From Bacteroidota bacterium (GTDB lineage Bacteria; Bacteroidota; Bacteroidia; Sphingobacteriales; Sphingobacteriaceae), in the NCBI GenBank assembly GCA_018266915.1, contig JAFDZM010000068.1:83205-147204 (forward strand): a DNA stretch of 64,000 bases, given 5' to 3'. The position numbers were made by a program, and so were the translations under genes. The notes beneath the pieces are model-generated. The model saw nothing but the letters and a program-made list of their open reading frames with translations, was not told the DNA's origin and did not search any database. Of the stretch, positions 1 through 7,140 are shown piece by piece. Every line of letters begins with the position of its first letter. Position 1 is the stretch's first letter.

Positions 1-586
1 ATATGGCAAATACAGCTAAAGTAAAAAACCCGTTATATTGAAAATGGAGGTAAGTATATATTGAGTCCTTATATAGTAAGAGGTTTACATGATGTGTTGC
101 CATCATATAAGCTAACGTAAATGGACCGACTGAGGATAGGTCTGCAAAAATCAATGCAGCAATGCTGAGCACTCTGACAGCCCTGCCGGGTTTAGTTTGA
201 CGGAGGTCTTTAATGAAAACCAAGCTAAAGGCATAGGTGAATAAAATAAACAGGGTTGAAAATGCGATAGAATAAAGCCCATAGCCCTGGAAAGGAAAAC
301 TGAACAACATTCCCGCACCAGACAAAAATATTCCTGAAAGAAGTATTGTATATTTTCCCTTACTGCTTAATCGCGCTGGCAGAATTTCATATATCATAAG
401 GGTAAACAGACATAATGTTATCCATCCCCCGAATGCAAAATGAGAGTGAGCATGGAGAAGATTCTTGAAATCCACCCATGGCATTGAAAAAAGTATTTTA
501 GAACGAAGCACTGTTCCCAGGAAGGCCACAATCGCAAGATTTGCCAGTGAAATCTTTAACCACCTGTTTTTTTCTTTAACTAACAT
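1..586 (-). CDS. Partial multi-pass membrane protein, heme-copper-oxidase-like
   Basis: The reading frame starts at an ATG at 586 and stays open to the window edge, so the C-terminus is missing. About 195 residues are visible, mostly hydrophobic helices. Two His-bearing stretches stand out: HAHSHFAFGGW near residue 45 and YLHFQYNGFF near residue 180. These recall helices of NorB/cytochrome oxidase subunit I-like proteins, in which His residues bind heme. It follows the Rrf2 gene by 48 bp on the same strand, so the two are probably co-transcribed, which would fit a role in NO or oxygen handling. The family assignment is by motif resemblance only. Confidence 0.6.
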   Translation of the reverse strand, partial: MLVKEKNRWLKISLANLAIVAFLGTVLRSKILFSMPWVDFKNLLHAHSHFAFGGWITLCLFTLMIYEILPARLSSKGKYTILLSGIFLSGAGMLFSFPFQGYGLYSIAFSTLFILFTYAFSLVFIKDLRQTKPGRAVRVLSIAALIFADLSSVGPFTLAYMMATHHVNLLLYKDSIYTYLHFQYNGFFTLAVFAI

Positions 587-634
587 TATTCTATAATATA
601 TAAAGACCTTTAAATCCTTAATTAGGATAAATTT

Positions 635-1069
635 TTACGCGGATCTTAAGAAGCCTCTTCCTCTTTTTAATTTGCTTGCCATAGCGCCGATGGTCGATTT
701 CTCCATCATTGTTTTCATTCCCGATCTAATAGTTTTGTATTGCTGATGAAGCGGACACGGTTCTGTTTCGGAGCAGGCATCAAGGCCAAGAACACAGCCT
801 GCAAATAATGAATCTCCATCCACCGCACTGATGATCTCAATCAGCTTTATCTTATGCTGTTCTCTATTCAAATAGTAGCCACCGTTGACACCTTTTTGGG
901 AGCTGACAATATGGTGGCGCGTTAGAATCTGCATGATCTTGGCAGTGAAATGCTGAGGCGCCAATATGTGTTCACATATTTCAGAAATACCAACTTTTTT
1001 GTCCAGGCTGCTTTCTGCTGATATATAGATCGCTGCTCTTATCGCATATTCACTGGACTTCGAAAACAT
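635..1069 (-). CDS. Rrf2-family transcriptional regulator with Fe-S cysteines
   Basis: A 144-residue protein with an N-terminal winged helix (FSKSSEYAIRAAIYIS start, and the QKGVNGGYYL wing typical of Rrf2) and three cysteines, C92, C99 and C105, at the position where IscR/NsrR/RsrR bind a [2Fe-2S] or [4Fe-4S] cluster. It probably senses NO, redox state or Fe-S status and represses or activates its own operon with the downstream membrane protein. Spacing between the cysteines (X6, X5) is close to NsrR (X4-5, X5), so an NsrR-like NO sensor is a reasonable guess, not a proof. Two palindromic operator-like sites lie 80-115 bp upstream. Confidence 0.9.
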   Translation of the reverse strand: MFSKSSEYAIRAAIYISAESSLDKKVGISEICEHILAPQHFTAKIMQILTRHHIVSSQKGVNGGYYLNREQHKIKLIEIISAVDGDSLFAGCVLGLDACSETEPCPLHQQYKTIRSGMKTMMEKSTIGAMASKLKRGRGFLRSA

Positions 1070-1149
1070 AAATCACCGTATTAGTCAATTCCATTGATCC
1101 CTTTTCGTGGAAATATGATGCAAGGTAACCCTGTTACGATTGCTATCCG

Positions 1150-1185
1150 ATGACGAGAATCATCACAATAAATGATTTAAATCAT
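1150..1185. promoter_or_regulatory. Tandem CRP/FNR-type palindromes upstream of rrf2
   Basis: Two 14-bp sites, ATGACGAGAATCAT and the perfect palindrome ATGATTTAAATCAT, both read TGA-N6-TCA and start exactly 22 bp apart, that is two helical turns. TGA-N6-TCA is the core recognised by many CRP/FNR/DNR-type regulators. The same pair with the same spacing occurs at 42472-42507. Confidence 0.55.
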
Positions 1186-1270
1186 AGTCATTATTGGTCA
1201 GGTTTATCGACCCGAATTACTTACCATTTTATTGTGATTTAGTGCATAAATGGTGTTTTGATACTAATAA

Positions 1271-1303
1271 AAAACCCTGCAAACTTTTGATTTGCAGGGT
1301 TTT
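1271..1303 (-). terminator. Rho-independent terminator, probably of tRNA-Glu before integration
   Basis: A perfect 13-bp stem (AAAACCCTGCAAA / TTTGCAGGGTTTT) with a 7-nt loop. Read on the minus strand it is followed by a T-run (TTTTTTATT). It lies directly left of the element's left repeat, where sequence downstream of the tRNA-Glu 3' end would have been before insertion. A very similar stem (AAAGCCTG...CAGGCTTTTTT) follows tRNA-Asp at 39228. Confidence 0.75.
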
Positions 1304-1326
1304 AGTATTTTTTGATACTGTTTTAA

Positions 1327-1342
1327 GTAGCCCGTAGGGGAA
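1327..1342. repeat. Left attachment repeat (att-like direct repeat)
   Basis: GTAGCCCGTAGGGGAA, identical to the 3' acceptor/T-arm end of tRNA-Glu (reverse complement). Similarity resumes after a 5-nt insertion (GCTTT) with TCGAACCCCT, so 26 of 31 nt resemble the tRNA end. This is the copy on the chromosome-distal side of the element. Confidence 0.75.
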
Positions 1343-1545
1343 GCTTTTCGAACCCCTTTTTAGCAGACCTAAAGCTTTTAGCAGCATATTGAATGATAGC
1401 AAGTAATTTACAATCAACTAATTAAATATTTGATGTTACTCAAAACGCCTCAACTTTAGTTAACATAATATTTTGTTAGAATCAGTATTTGCCAAATCAT
1501 CCTGAGATATAATATGTTCGGGTTTGCGGGGTTACAGTGGCCGCC

Positions 1546-1583
1546 GTACTTTTCTTTTCTTCAAGCGCCTAAAAGAAAAGTAC
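1546..1583. repeat. Perfect inverted repeat, terminator-like hairpin
   Basis: A 13-bp perfect stem (GTACTTTTCTTTT / AAAAGAAAAGTAC) around a 12-nt loop just inside the left end of the element. No T-run follows on either strand. Similar 'TACTTTT...AAAAGTA' sequences are often dispersed in Bacteroidota intergenic regions; whether this one is repeated elsewhere cannot be seen here. Confidence 0.55.
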
Positions 1584-1649
1584 CAAAAGAAAAGGTCTGT
1601 CTCAATTTTACTTCAAAAATTGATTGGGCGTATATTTTTTGCTCAGTTT

Positions 1650-1698
1650 GGTTCGAGTCCTGCTCCCGCTAAACTCAGCTCGTTTTGTAAGACGAGCT
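1650..1698 (+). other. tRNA 3'-end remnant plus terminator hairpin
   Basis: GGTTCGAGTCCTGCTCCCGCTA has the T-loop (TTCGAGT) and acceptor end of a tRNA, but the 5' side of the T-stem and the rest of the tRNA are absent. It is followed by AGCTCGT-8 nt-ACGAGCT and TTT, a small terminator. This looks like the tail of a different tRNA (not Glu or Asp) captured by an earlier integration event. The surrounding 1343-1869 has no convincing gene. Confidence 0.45.
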
Positions 1699-1869
1699 TT
1701 TATCAGCATTGAAAAGAAGTAAAAGAAAATTTTTGTTAGCACTGTTTGTAGCGATCCTAAAAGAAATCGAATTTAGTTGATGATGGAGATTGAGGGCTTT
1801 TGTAACTTTACTACCGGGTTTCTTCCAAGAAGAAAATAATTGCTATCTTTAAAATATAAAAGACAAGTT

Positions 1870-2256
1870 ATGAAAAGTTTAATTGTGATAATCGGTCTAG
1901 CTATAATAGCTTCAAAATCTAACGCTCAACAAAATCTGAATAATGATGCAAATCATCGCGTTATAACCACATTGAGCACTTCCCAATTTGCCGATTCAAT
2001 TAGAACCCAAATATTAGCTAACACGAATAAACAAGGACTTGCTCAATCCCCAACTGAAAAGTTCGGTGATCACATGCCTGTTATGCCATTAAAGAAAGAA
2101 GACCAATTGCCTGTTTATTATTCTGAAACTAACGACAAGATGCCGATCAAGTACTATAGGTCGCCAAAAAGCGATACTGTAAAAAATAACTTTTTCGTTC
2201 CTGTTCAAGTTCCCAAAATTACAATCCCAACACCCTCAAAAGTTACAATTAAATAG
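1870..2256 (+). CDS. Small secreted protein of unknown function
   Basis: A 128-residue protein when started at the ATG that opens a clear signal peptide (MKSLIVIIGLAIIASKSNAQ, cleavage likely after NAQ). An upstream in-frame start 10 codons earlier is less likely. The mature part is polar and Pro/Lys-rich at the end (VPVQVPKITIPTPSKVTIK) with no domain I recognise and no cysteine. It converges on the C39 exporter gene, ending only 16 bp from it, so it sits at the edge of the RiPP locus. A role in immunity is possible but nothing in the sequence shows it. Confidence 0.55.
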   Translation: MKSLIVIIGLAIIASKSNAQQNLNNDANHRVITTLSTSQFADSIRTQILANTNKQGLAQSPTEKFGDHMPVMPLKKEDQLPVYYSETNDKMPIKYYRSPKSDTVKNNFFVPVQVPKITIPTPSKVTIK

Positions 2257-2272
2257 ACTGCCGTTAAACTGC

Positions 2273-4492
2273 TTAAGAGCCAAGTTCCAGTTGATTTTTA
2301 ACAAGCTCGTAATATACACCTTTATTAATGGTTAATGAGGTATGATTACCTATCTCTACAATCCTGCCTTTTTCAAGCACGACTATCTGATCGGCGTTCT
2401 TCACAGTACTTAAGCGGTGGGCAACGACAATAACTGTTTTACCGATGAAAAACGTATCTAATCGGTCCATTATTGATGTCTCGTTTGTCGCATCCAGGCT
2501 GCTTGTCGCCTCGTCAAAGAGTAAATAATTCGGATCTTTATATACAGAACGTGCGATCAAAATGCGCTGTTTTTGTCCTCCGCTCAATCCGACACCGCTC
2601 GTCCCTATTTTAGTGTTGAACCCCAATGGCAGTTGCTCTACAAACTCCTCAACATTGCTCACATAAACGGCTCGTTTAAATCGCTCTGTGTCGGGGAACG
2701 AACCATCTACAACTATGTTTTTTGCAATGGTGTCATTAAAAATATAACCATCCTGCATTACAGTGCCACATTGACCTCTCCACCATTTCGGTGAAAAATC
2801 TTGTAAACCATAATCTCCAAGCTCAATCTGCCCTCCGCTGGGCTCATAAAACCCCAATAACAATTTTAACAACGTTGTTTTGCCACTACCACTTGCGCCA
2901 ACAATTGCCGTGATCTTTCCTTTAGGTATAACCAAATTAATGTCCTTTAAAACATAAGGAGATCGTGGCCCTTGATATTGAAAATTCAAATTCTTTATAC
3001 AGATGTCTTCGTGTATTGAAAGGATCTCTTTCTTCTGAAGGTCGTATAACCCCTCTTGCTCCTCGTCCTCTTTTTGATGGACTTCCTGTAGTCTACTGAA
3101 ACTCAGATTTGCATCCTGGGCGGATTTGAAAAATTGGATCAACTGTTGTAGTGGGCCGTTAGTTTGTCCTATTATAAATGATATACTCAGCATTATACCC
3201 AGACTCAACTGATTCTCCATAACAGCGATTGCAGAAAGGAAAGAAACGACCAAATTCTTTAAATGCGAAAAAAAGAAAAAACCGGTTTGTTGATATTGCT
3301 CTAATTTCAATCCTTTTATGTTGAGTTTGTATTGACGAATCTGTAAAAATTCCCATTCCCAACGCTTTTCCTGTTCGCTGCCATAAAGTTTGATTTCCTG
3401 CATGCCTACAACTAACTCAAATAATTTTTCCTGGGTCGCTTTATTTTGAGTAAAACGGACATAATCAAGCTGTTTTCTTTTTTTCTGAAACAGAAACATC
3501 CAAATGATCGCAGATGCACTAAAAACAATAAAAGCCACCCAAATAGTGAACTTATAGGTCAGCAGAATTGATGATAAAACCACAATTTGTAAACTGGAAA
3601 ACATTGTACTTATAATGTCGGATGTTAAAAATGTTTCGATCTTGTGGTGATCATTGATTCTCTGTGACACGTCACCAACTGATTTGCTGTCAAAAAATTT
3701 AATTGGTAAGTGCATTAGCTTTTTAAGAAAGTCTGATATTATGCTCAAGCTTATCTTGGCATTCATATGTAGTAATATCCATCCCCTAAAAACATCCAAC
3801 ATTGTACTGCCGGCATATAATACAAATTGTGACAAGATAAATAATACGATTAACGAATAACTCTTTCCGACTACACCTTTATCAATAAGACCTTGAGTGA
3901 AGTAAGGTAACGCTATAGTGACTCCAACGGATAAACACATACACAAAAGCAGCATCGCTATTGGTTTCTTAAATGGTTTTAAATACGTAAGTAAAAATCG
4001 CCAGTCACTTTTGTCCCAAGAGTCATAATTGTGCTTGTCATAGAAAGATGCAGTCGGTTCCAGAAGAAGAGCAATGCCCTTATTACCTTCAGATGTTTGC
4101 CAAAACTTGAGAAAGTCCTCTTCCTTTAATTTGGTTATTCCGTGCGCGGGGTCGGCAATAATATACAGCGAGCCATTACGGTTAGAGGGCGTCGGTGATT
4201 TTATTTTTATTTTATATAATACGACAAAATGCTCTTGATTCCAATGTAAAATGACCGGCATTGGAACTTCCTCCTTTAAAACATCAAGGCCGACCTTGAC
4301 CATTAGTGTCCTAAAACCAATCTTTTCGGCCGCCTGACTGATGCCTAATAAACTGACTCCTTCCCTTGTAATGTAACATTGCTCTCTAAGGAAATCAAGG
4401 TTTATCTTTTTGCCATAGAATTCGGCTACCATCTGCAAGCAAGTTGGTCCGCAGTCATATGAATCCAACTGTTTAGAAAAAGGATAATTCAT
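2273..4492 (-). CDS. Peptidase-containing ABC exporter for double-glycine peptides (C39)
   Basis: At 739 residues it has the full bacteriocin-exporter layout. An N-terminal C39 cysteine protease (about 1-140) carries the catalytic Cys in DCGPTCLQM, His in NQEHFVVL and Asp in ADPAHG. Next comes a six-helix membrane domain (about 165-430). The ABC ATPase (about 490-735) has Walker A GASGSGKTT, signature LSGGQKQR, Walker B YLLFDEA and the H-loop VVAHRLS. It should cut leader peptides after Gly-Gly at the cytoplasmic face and export the cores. The four precursor genes upstream on the same strand all end their leaders in GG, so they are the obvious substrates. It lies 52 bp after the radical SAM gene, in the same operon. 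Confidence 0.95.
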   Translation of the reverse strand: MNYPFSKQLDSYDCGPTCLQMVAEFYGKKINLDFLREQCYITREGVSLLGISQAAEKIGFRTLMVKVGLDVLKEEVPMPVILHWNQEHFVVLYKIKIKSPTPSNRNGSLYIIADPAHGITKLKEEDFLKFWQTSEGNKGIALLLEPTASFYDKHNYDSWDKSDWRFLLTYLKPFKKPIAMLLLCMCLSVGVTIALPYFTQGLIDKGVVGKSYSLIVLFILSQFVLYAGSTMLDVFRGWILLHMNAKISLSIISDFLKKLMHLPIKFFDSKSVGDVSQRINDHHKIETFLTSDIISTMFSSLQIVVLSSILLTYKFTIWVAFIVFSASAIIWMFLFQKKRKQLDYVRFTQNKATQEKLFELVVGMQEIKLYGSEQEKRWEWEFLQIRQYKLNIKGLKLEQYQQTGFFFFSHLKNLVVSFLSAIAVMENQLSLGIMLSISFIIGQTNGPLQQLIQFFKSAQDANLSFSRLQEVHQKEDEEQEGLYDLQKKEILSIHEDICIKNLNFQYQGPRSPYVLKDINLVIPKGKITAIVGASGSGKTTLLKLLLGFYEPSGGQIELGDYGLQDFSPKWWRGQCGTVMQDGYIFNDTIAKNIVVDGSFPDTERFKRAVYVSNVEEFVEQLPLGFNTKIGTSGVGLSGGQKQRILIARSVYKDPNYLLFDEATSSLDATNETSIMDRLDTFFIGKTVIVVAHRLSTVKNADQIVVLEKGRIVEIGNHTSLTINKGVYYELVKNQLELGS

Positions 4493-4544
4493 TTTAAAGT
4501 AGTCTTAACGCATTTTCAAATTATTCTGAGAATCTATTTGCTGG

Positions 4545-5900
4545 TTAAATCGTTGCCGAGCGTAGCTCCTCATTTTTTTTCCTTATAAAATAGTCAAGTA
4601 ATAGCCTGTCTTTATAGTTAGATTTAAAAGGTGGGCAGGCTGGAGTTCCCTCAAACCATGATTTCGGACAGCCACCTCCACAGATTGGCAGATGTTTGCA
4701 GGTTTTACACCACGTTTGACCGGAAGTTAGCATGTCATTCCAATTTCTTAGAGTTGCATTTTCGTTATATGTCTCCTTTGGAAAAAACAAGTTTCCAATA
4801 AGGCTGTCGCCTTTGCCATAGGTATCTGAATATGGAAACTCCCAGCAAGCATATATATTTCCAAAAGCATCGAATACCTCAGAGTCCTTTTTTTCTGCCA
4901 TGCAAACAGAATAAGTCCTTTTAGGCATAACATTCACCGCAATATTATATTCATAGCATTTCAATAACCATTCAATTTCTTTTTCAGCAAAAAAGTCCTT
5001 TTTTAAACTGTCTTTACCTGCGTCATTACCTCCAAAATCCACGATGGTAGCAAAGTACATGCTAACTTTTCCTTGTAGCTTATTTTCGTTGACGTAGTCG
5101 ATTAATGGTTCAACATATTGATAATTAGTTTTATCGATATTCACTCGAATTGAAATACGGCAGCCATTTTCTTTGAATTCTGGCAAATTTGTGACATCAA
5201 CGATGTTTTTAAAAATAATGTCAAATGTTGCATCACCAGTTTTAGTTATTCGTCTGGTGTCATGGGATTCGGCAGTTCCATCAAGCGTAATCTGATAACC
5301 GGATACTTTGCACTCTTCGACAAGTTCTTTAAATAGCGCGGGTTTCAGACTTAATCCATTTGTGATCATATCTGATGTATAATTTAAGCCGCGTTCCTTT
5401 GCTAATTCAATCAATTTGGCAGAAGTTTTTTTGATGGAAGAATATCCGGTTAGGGGTTCACCACCATACCAGGTTATCGCTAACCCCTCATATTCTTTTT
5501 GAGATAGAAGGTAGACGATGCGTTCATAATATTTATCAATTACAGAGTCGCTCGCATAGTGTTTGGAATGACTCTGTCCGCAATAATGGCAACCAAGTTG
5601 ACAATTCGCAGACGGTTGAATAGTCATGCTTAGATAATTACCCTCTTCCTTGACTTTAGCATTGACAGCCATTATGTAACTGAATTCATCCTGGTCTTCA
5701 GGAACAATAAACTCTTTTTCTTCGAGGACATTCCTCATTTCTGAATCAATAATGTCAAAATTACCTGCTGTAAGATTTTCATATATATTCTCTTCTACAA
5801 GGATTGACGTAGCGCTTCTCGTCGAGAATATGATTCGCTTTTTGTCTAAACCGACGTCACTTAATTCGTCAGTCGTCAAAACATAATTTGATAATTTCAT
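4545..5900 (-). CDS. Radical SAM/SPASM peptide maturase
   Basis: A 451-residue enzyme. The radical SAM motif CQLGCHYC (C100, C104, C107) binds the SAM-cleaving [4Fe-4S] cluster, and ITWYGGEPL is the GGE-type SAM-binding motif. The C-terminus is a Cys-rich SPASM domain (CMAEKK, YACWEF, CKTCKHLPICGGGCP, ACPPF) for auxiliary Fe-S clusters. The first ~85 residues may form a peptide-binding domain. Position between the precursor genes and the exporter indicates that it modifies their cores, plausibly by forming Cys thioether (sactipeptide or ranthipeptide) links; the chemistry cannot be read from the sequence. Confidence 0.93.
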   Translation of the reverse strand: MKLSNYVLTTDELSDVGLDKKRIIFSTRSATSILVEENIYENLTAGNFDIIDSEMRNVLEEKEFIVPEDQDEFSYIMAVNAKVKEEGNYLSMTIQPSANCQLGCHYCGQSHSKHYASDSVIDKYYERIVYLLSQKEYEGLAITWYGGEPLTGYSSIKKTSAKLIELAKERGLNYTSDMITNGLSLKPALFKELVEECKVSGYQITLDGTAESHDTRRITKTGDATFDIIFKNIVDVTNLPEFKENGCRISIRVNIDKTNYQYVEPLIDYVNENKLQGKVSMYFATIVDFGGNDAGKDSLKKDFFAEKEIEWLLKCYEYNIAVNVMPKRTYSVCMAEKKDSEVFDAFGNIYACWEFPYSDTYGKGDSLIGNLFFPKETYNENATLRNWNDMLTSGQTWCKTCKHLPICGGGCPKSWFEGTPACPPFKSNYKDRLLLDYFIRKKNEELRSATI

Positions 5901-5916
5901 TGTTGAATTTTTTTAG

Positions 5917-5948
5917 AGGAATGTGTGCTCATTCCAACACACATTCCT
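5917..5948 (-). other. Stable hairpin between last precursor and maturase gene
   Basis: An 11-bp perfect stem (AGGAATGTGTG / CACACATTCCT) with a 10-nt loop and no T-run afterwards on the minus strand. Its core ATGTGTG/CACACAT matches the hairpin at 6240. It may stabilise the 3' end of the precursor mRNA or limit read-through, giving more peptide than enzyme. Confidence 0.5.
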
Positions 5949-5980
5949 GCGTTAAAGTAAATTTTGAAAGCCGGACATTT

Positions 5981-6175
5981 TCATTTGTCGGAATAGGTTC
6001 CGCACACGACTAAGCTTGGGCAATCGCCAGTATAAGAACCGCAAGTATTTAGGTTTGGACAAGAAGCAACTCCACCGAAAATCATTGAAGCATTCTGATC
6101 ATATATAATTTCGAAATTGCTTTGTCTGCCAAGATCATTCTTTATGACCATTGACTGAATTTTCTTTCGTAACAT
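5981..6175 (-). CDS. RiPP precursor peptide 4, Gly-Gly leader
   Basis: A 64-residue peptide when started at the ATG of MLRKKIQSMV, which aligns exactly with its three paralogues; a GTG start eight codons earlier is possible. The 35-residue leader ends MIFGG. The 29-residue core has four cysteines in two copies of C-x-x-L-x-x-C-G-x-Y (CPNLNTCGSY and CPSLVVCGTY). It is the last of four tandem copies and sits next to the maturase gene. It would be modified by the radical SAM enzyme, then cut and exported by the C39 transporter. Confidence 0.88.
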   Translation of the reverse strand: MLRKKIQSMVIKNDLGRQSNFEIIYDQNASMIFGGVASCPNLNTCGSYTGDCPSLVVCGTYSDK

Positions 6176-6239
6176 GTTTTTTGATGAATTTTTAAGCACT
6201 CTGAGAAAGTTTTTTGATATTACTCAACTTTTGATCAAG

Positions 6240-6272
6240 TAAATGTGTGCTGCGATGCACAACACACATTTA
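6240..6272 (-). other. Stable hairpin between precursors 3 and 4
   Basis: A 10-bp perfect stem (TAAATGTGTG / CACACATTTA) with a 13-nt loop, downstream of precursor 3 on the minus strand. It shares the ATGTGTG/CACACAT core with the hairpin at 5917, so the two are probably related copies. Confidence 0.5.
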
Positions 6273-6301
6273 AGATGTTAAACTAAACTTGGATCGTAAA
6301 T

Positions 6302-6499
6302 TTAGGAGCCATCCGAGTAGATACCACATTGAACAAGGCTTGGGCAGTCACCTTGGTAGTTGTTGCATGAGGCCAATTTCGGGCACGCCTCAACTCCTCC
6401 CATGATTTCTGATGCCTTTTCATCATAGATAATTTCGAAGCCTCTCTGTTCGCTGAGGCTACCTTTTGCAACCAGCGACTGGATTTTTCTTTTTAACAT
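6302..6499 (-). CDS. RiPP precursor peptide 3, Gly-Gly leader
   Basis: A 65-residue peptide. The leader is 35 residues, begins MLKRKIQSLV, contains FEIIYDEKAS and ends MGG. The 30-residue core repeats the family pattern (CPKLASCNNY and CPSLVQCGIY), with Asn replacing Gly after the second cysteine. As in the other copies, GD precedes the third cysteine. Confidence 0.88.
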   Translation of the reverse strand: MLKRKIQSLVAKGSLSEQRGFEIIYDEKASEIMGGVEACPKLASCNNYQGDCPSLVQCGIYSDGS

Positions 6500-6574
6500 T
6501 TTCCTAAGATAAAGGTGAAGACACTGTGAGAAAGTTTAACGATATTACTCATTTGTTGATCGGTGGGGTGGGTT

Positions 6575-6796
6575 TTATCCGGCTTGCAAACCTGAACATG
6601 GCGGAGGAACGTTGTATGTTCCGCATGCGGTCAGATTTTCGCAATCACCGTTATAAGTCCCACAGGTTGTCAAACTTGGGCAGGAAAGCACCCCGCCAAC
6701 AAGCTTCGCTGCATTTGAGTCGGTGATGATCTCGAACTGAGTCGCATCTCCAAGCTTGTTTTTTTCAACCAACGACATGACTTTTTTCTTTAACAT
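6575..6796 (-). CDS. RiPP precursor peptide 2, Gly-Gly leader, extended core
   Basis: A 73-residue peptide with the same 35-residue leader (MLKKKVMSLV, FEIITDSNAA, LVGG). The core is 38 residues, the longest of the four. It has CPSLTTCGTY and CENLTACGTY, then a Pro-rich tail with a fifth cysteine (VPPPCSGLQAG). This extra cysteine is absent from the paralogues, so its product may carry an unmodified or extra-linked Cys. Confidence 0.88.
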   Translation of the reverse strand: MLKKKVMSLVEKNKLGDATQFEIITDSNAAKLVGGVLSCPSLTTCGTYNGDCENLTACGTYNVPPPCSGLQAG

Positions 6797-6883
6797 GGAT
6801 GATTATTTAAAATGAAACATTCTGAGAAAGTTTAGCGATGTTACTCAACCCTTGATCGTTTGCCAGCGCTCAACTCGGTTTTA

Positions 6884-7087
6884 TTAATCCTTATTATACT
6901 GTCCGCACTCAGTAAGCGAGCCGCATTCGTCATCATGATTAGTATAAACTCCGCAACTTGTTAAGTTACTGCATGTAGCGACTCCGCCGACAAGTTTGAT
7001 TGAAACAGAATCGCTGATAATTTCAAACTTGCTTTGTTCCAAGAGACTATCTCTTGAAACAAGATCCTTGATCCTAGATTTTAACAT
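6884..7087 (-). CDS. RiPP precursor peptide 1, Gly-Gly leader
   Basis: A 67-residue peptide. The 35-residue leader (MLKSRIKDLV, FEIISDSVSI, LVGG) is followed by a 32-residue core with CSNLTSCGVY and CGSLTECGQY, joined by an acidic linker (TNHDDE) longer than in the other copies. It is the first precursor after the outer-membrane receptor gene. Confidence 0.88.
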   Translation of the reverse strand: MLKSRIKDLVSRDSLLEQSKFEIISDSVSIKLVGGVATCSNLTSCGVYTNHDDECGSLTECGQYNKD

Positions 7088-7140
7088 TGTGTTTGGTTTT
7101 TAGAGGTCTATTGATTTGTAAAAATTTGTGATATTGTTTT

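Larger units (their letters stand above)
6201..6857 (-). repeat. Repeated spacer between precursor genes (three copies)
   Basis: Similar stretches precede three of the precursor genes at 6201-6236, 6524-6561 and 6822-6857. The shared pattern on the plus strand is CTGAGAAAGTTT, then GATATTACTCA, then TTGATC. The precursor gene and its spacer were therefore duplicated as one unit. The conserved spacer could carry a regulatory or RNA-processing signal. Confidence 0.6.

Noticed and set aside
1229..1417. Minus-strand 62-codon frame
   Set aside because: It consists of the tRNA terminator hairpin and the attachment repeat, both with better explanations, and has no domain.
1524..1712. Plus-strand 62-codon frame at the left end of the element
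   Set aside because: It spans a perfect hairpin and a tRNA 3' remnant, so it is not likely coding.
5981..7087. CRISPR-like array in the repeated spacers
   Set aside because: Copies are few, unevenly spaced and separated by precursor genes, and no cas genes are present.
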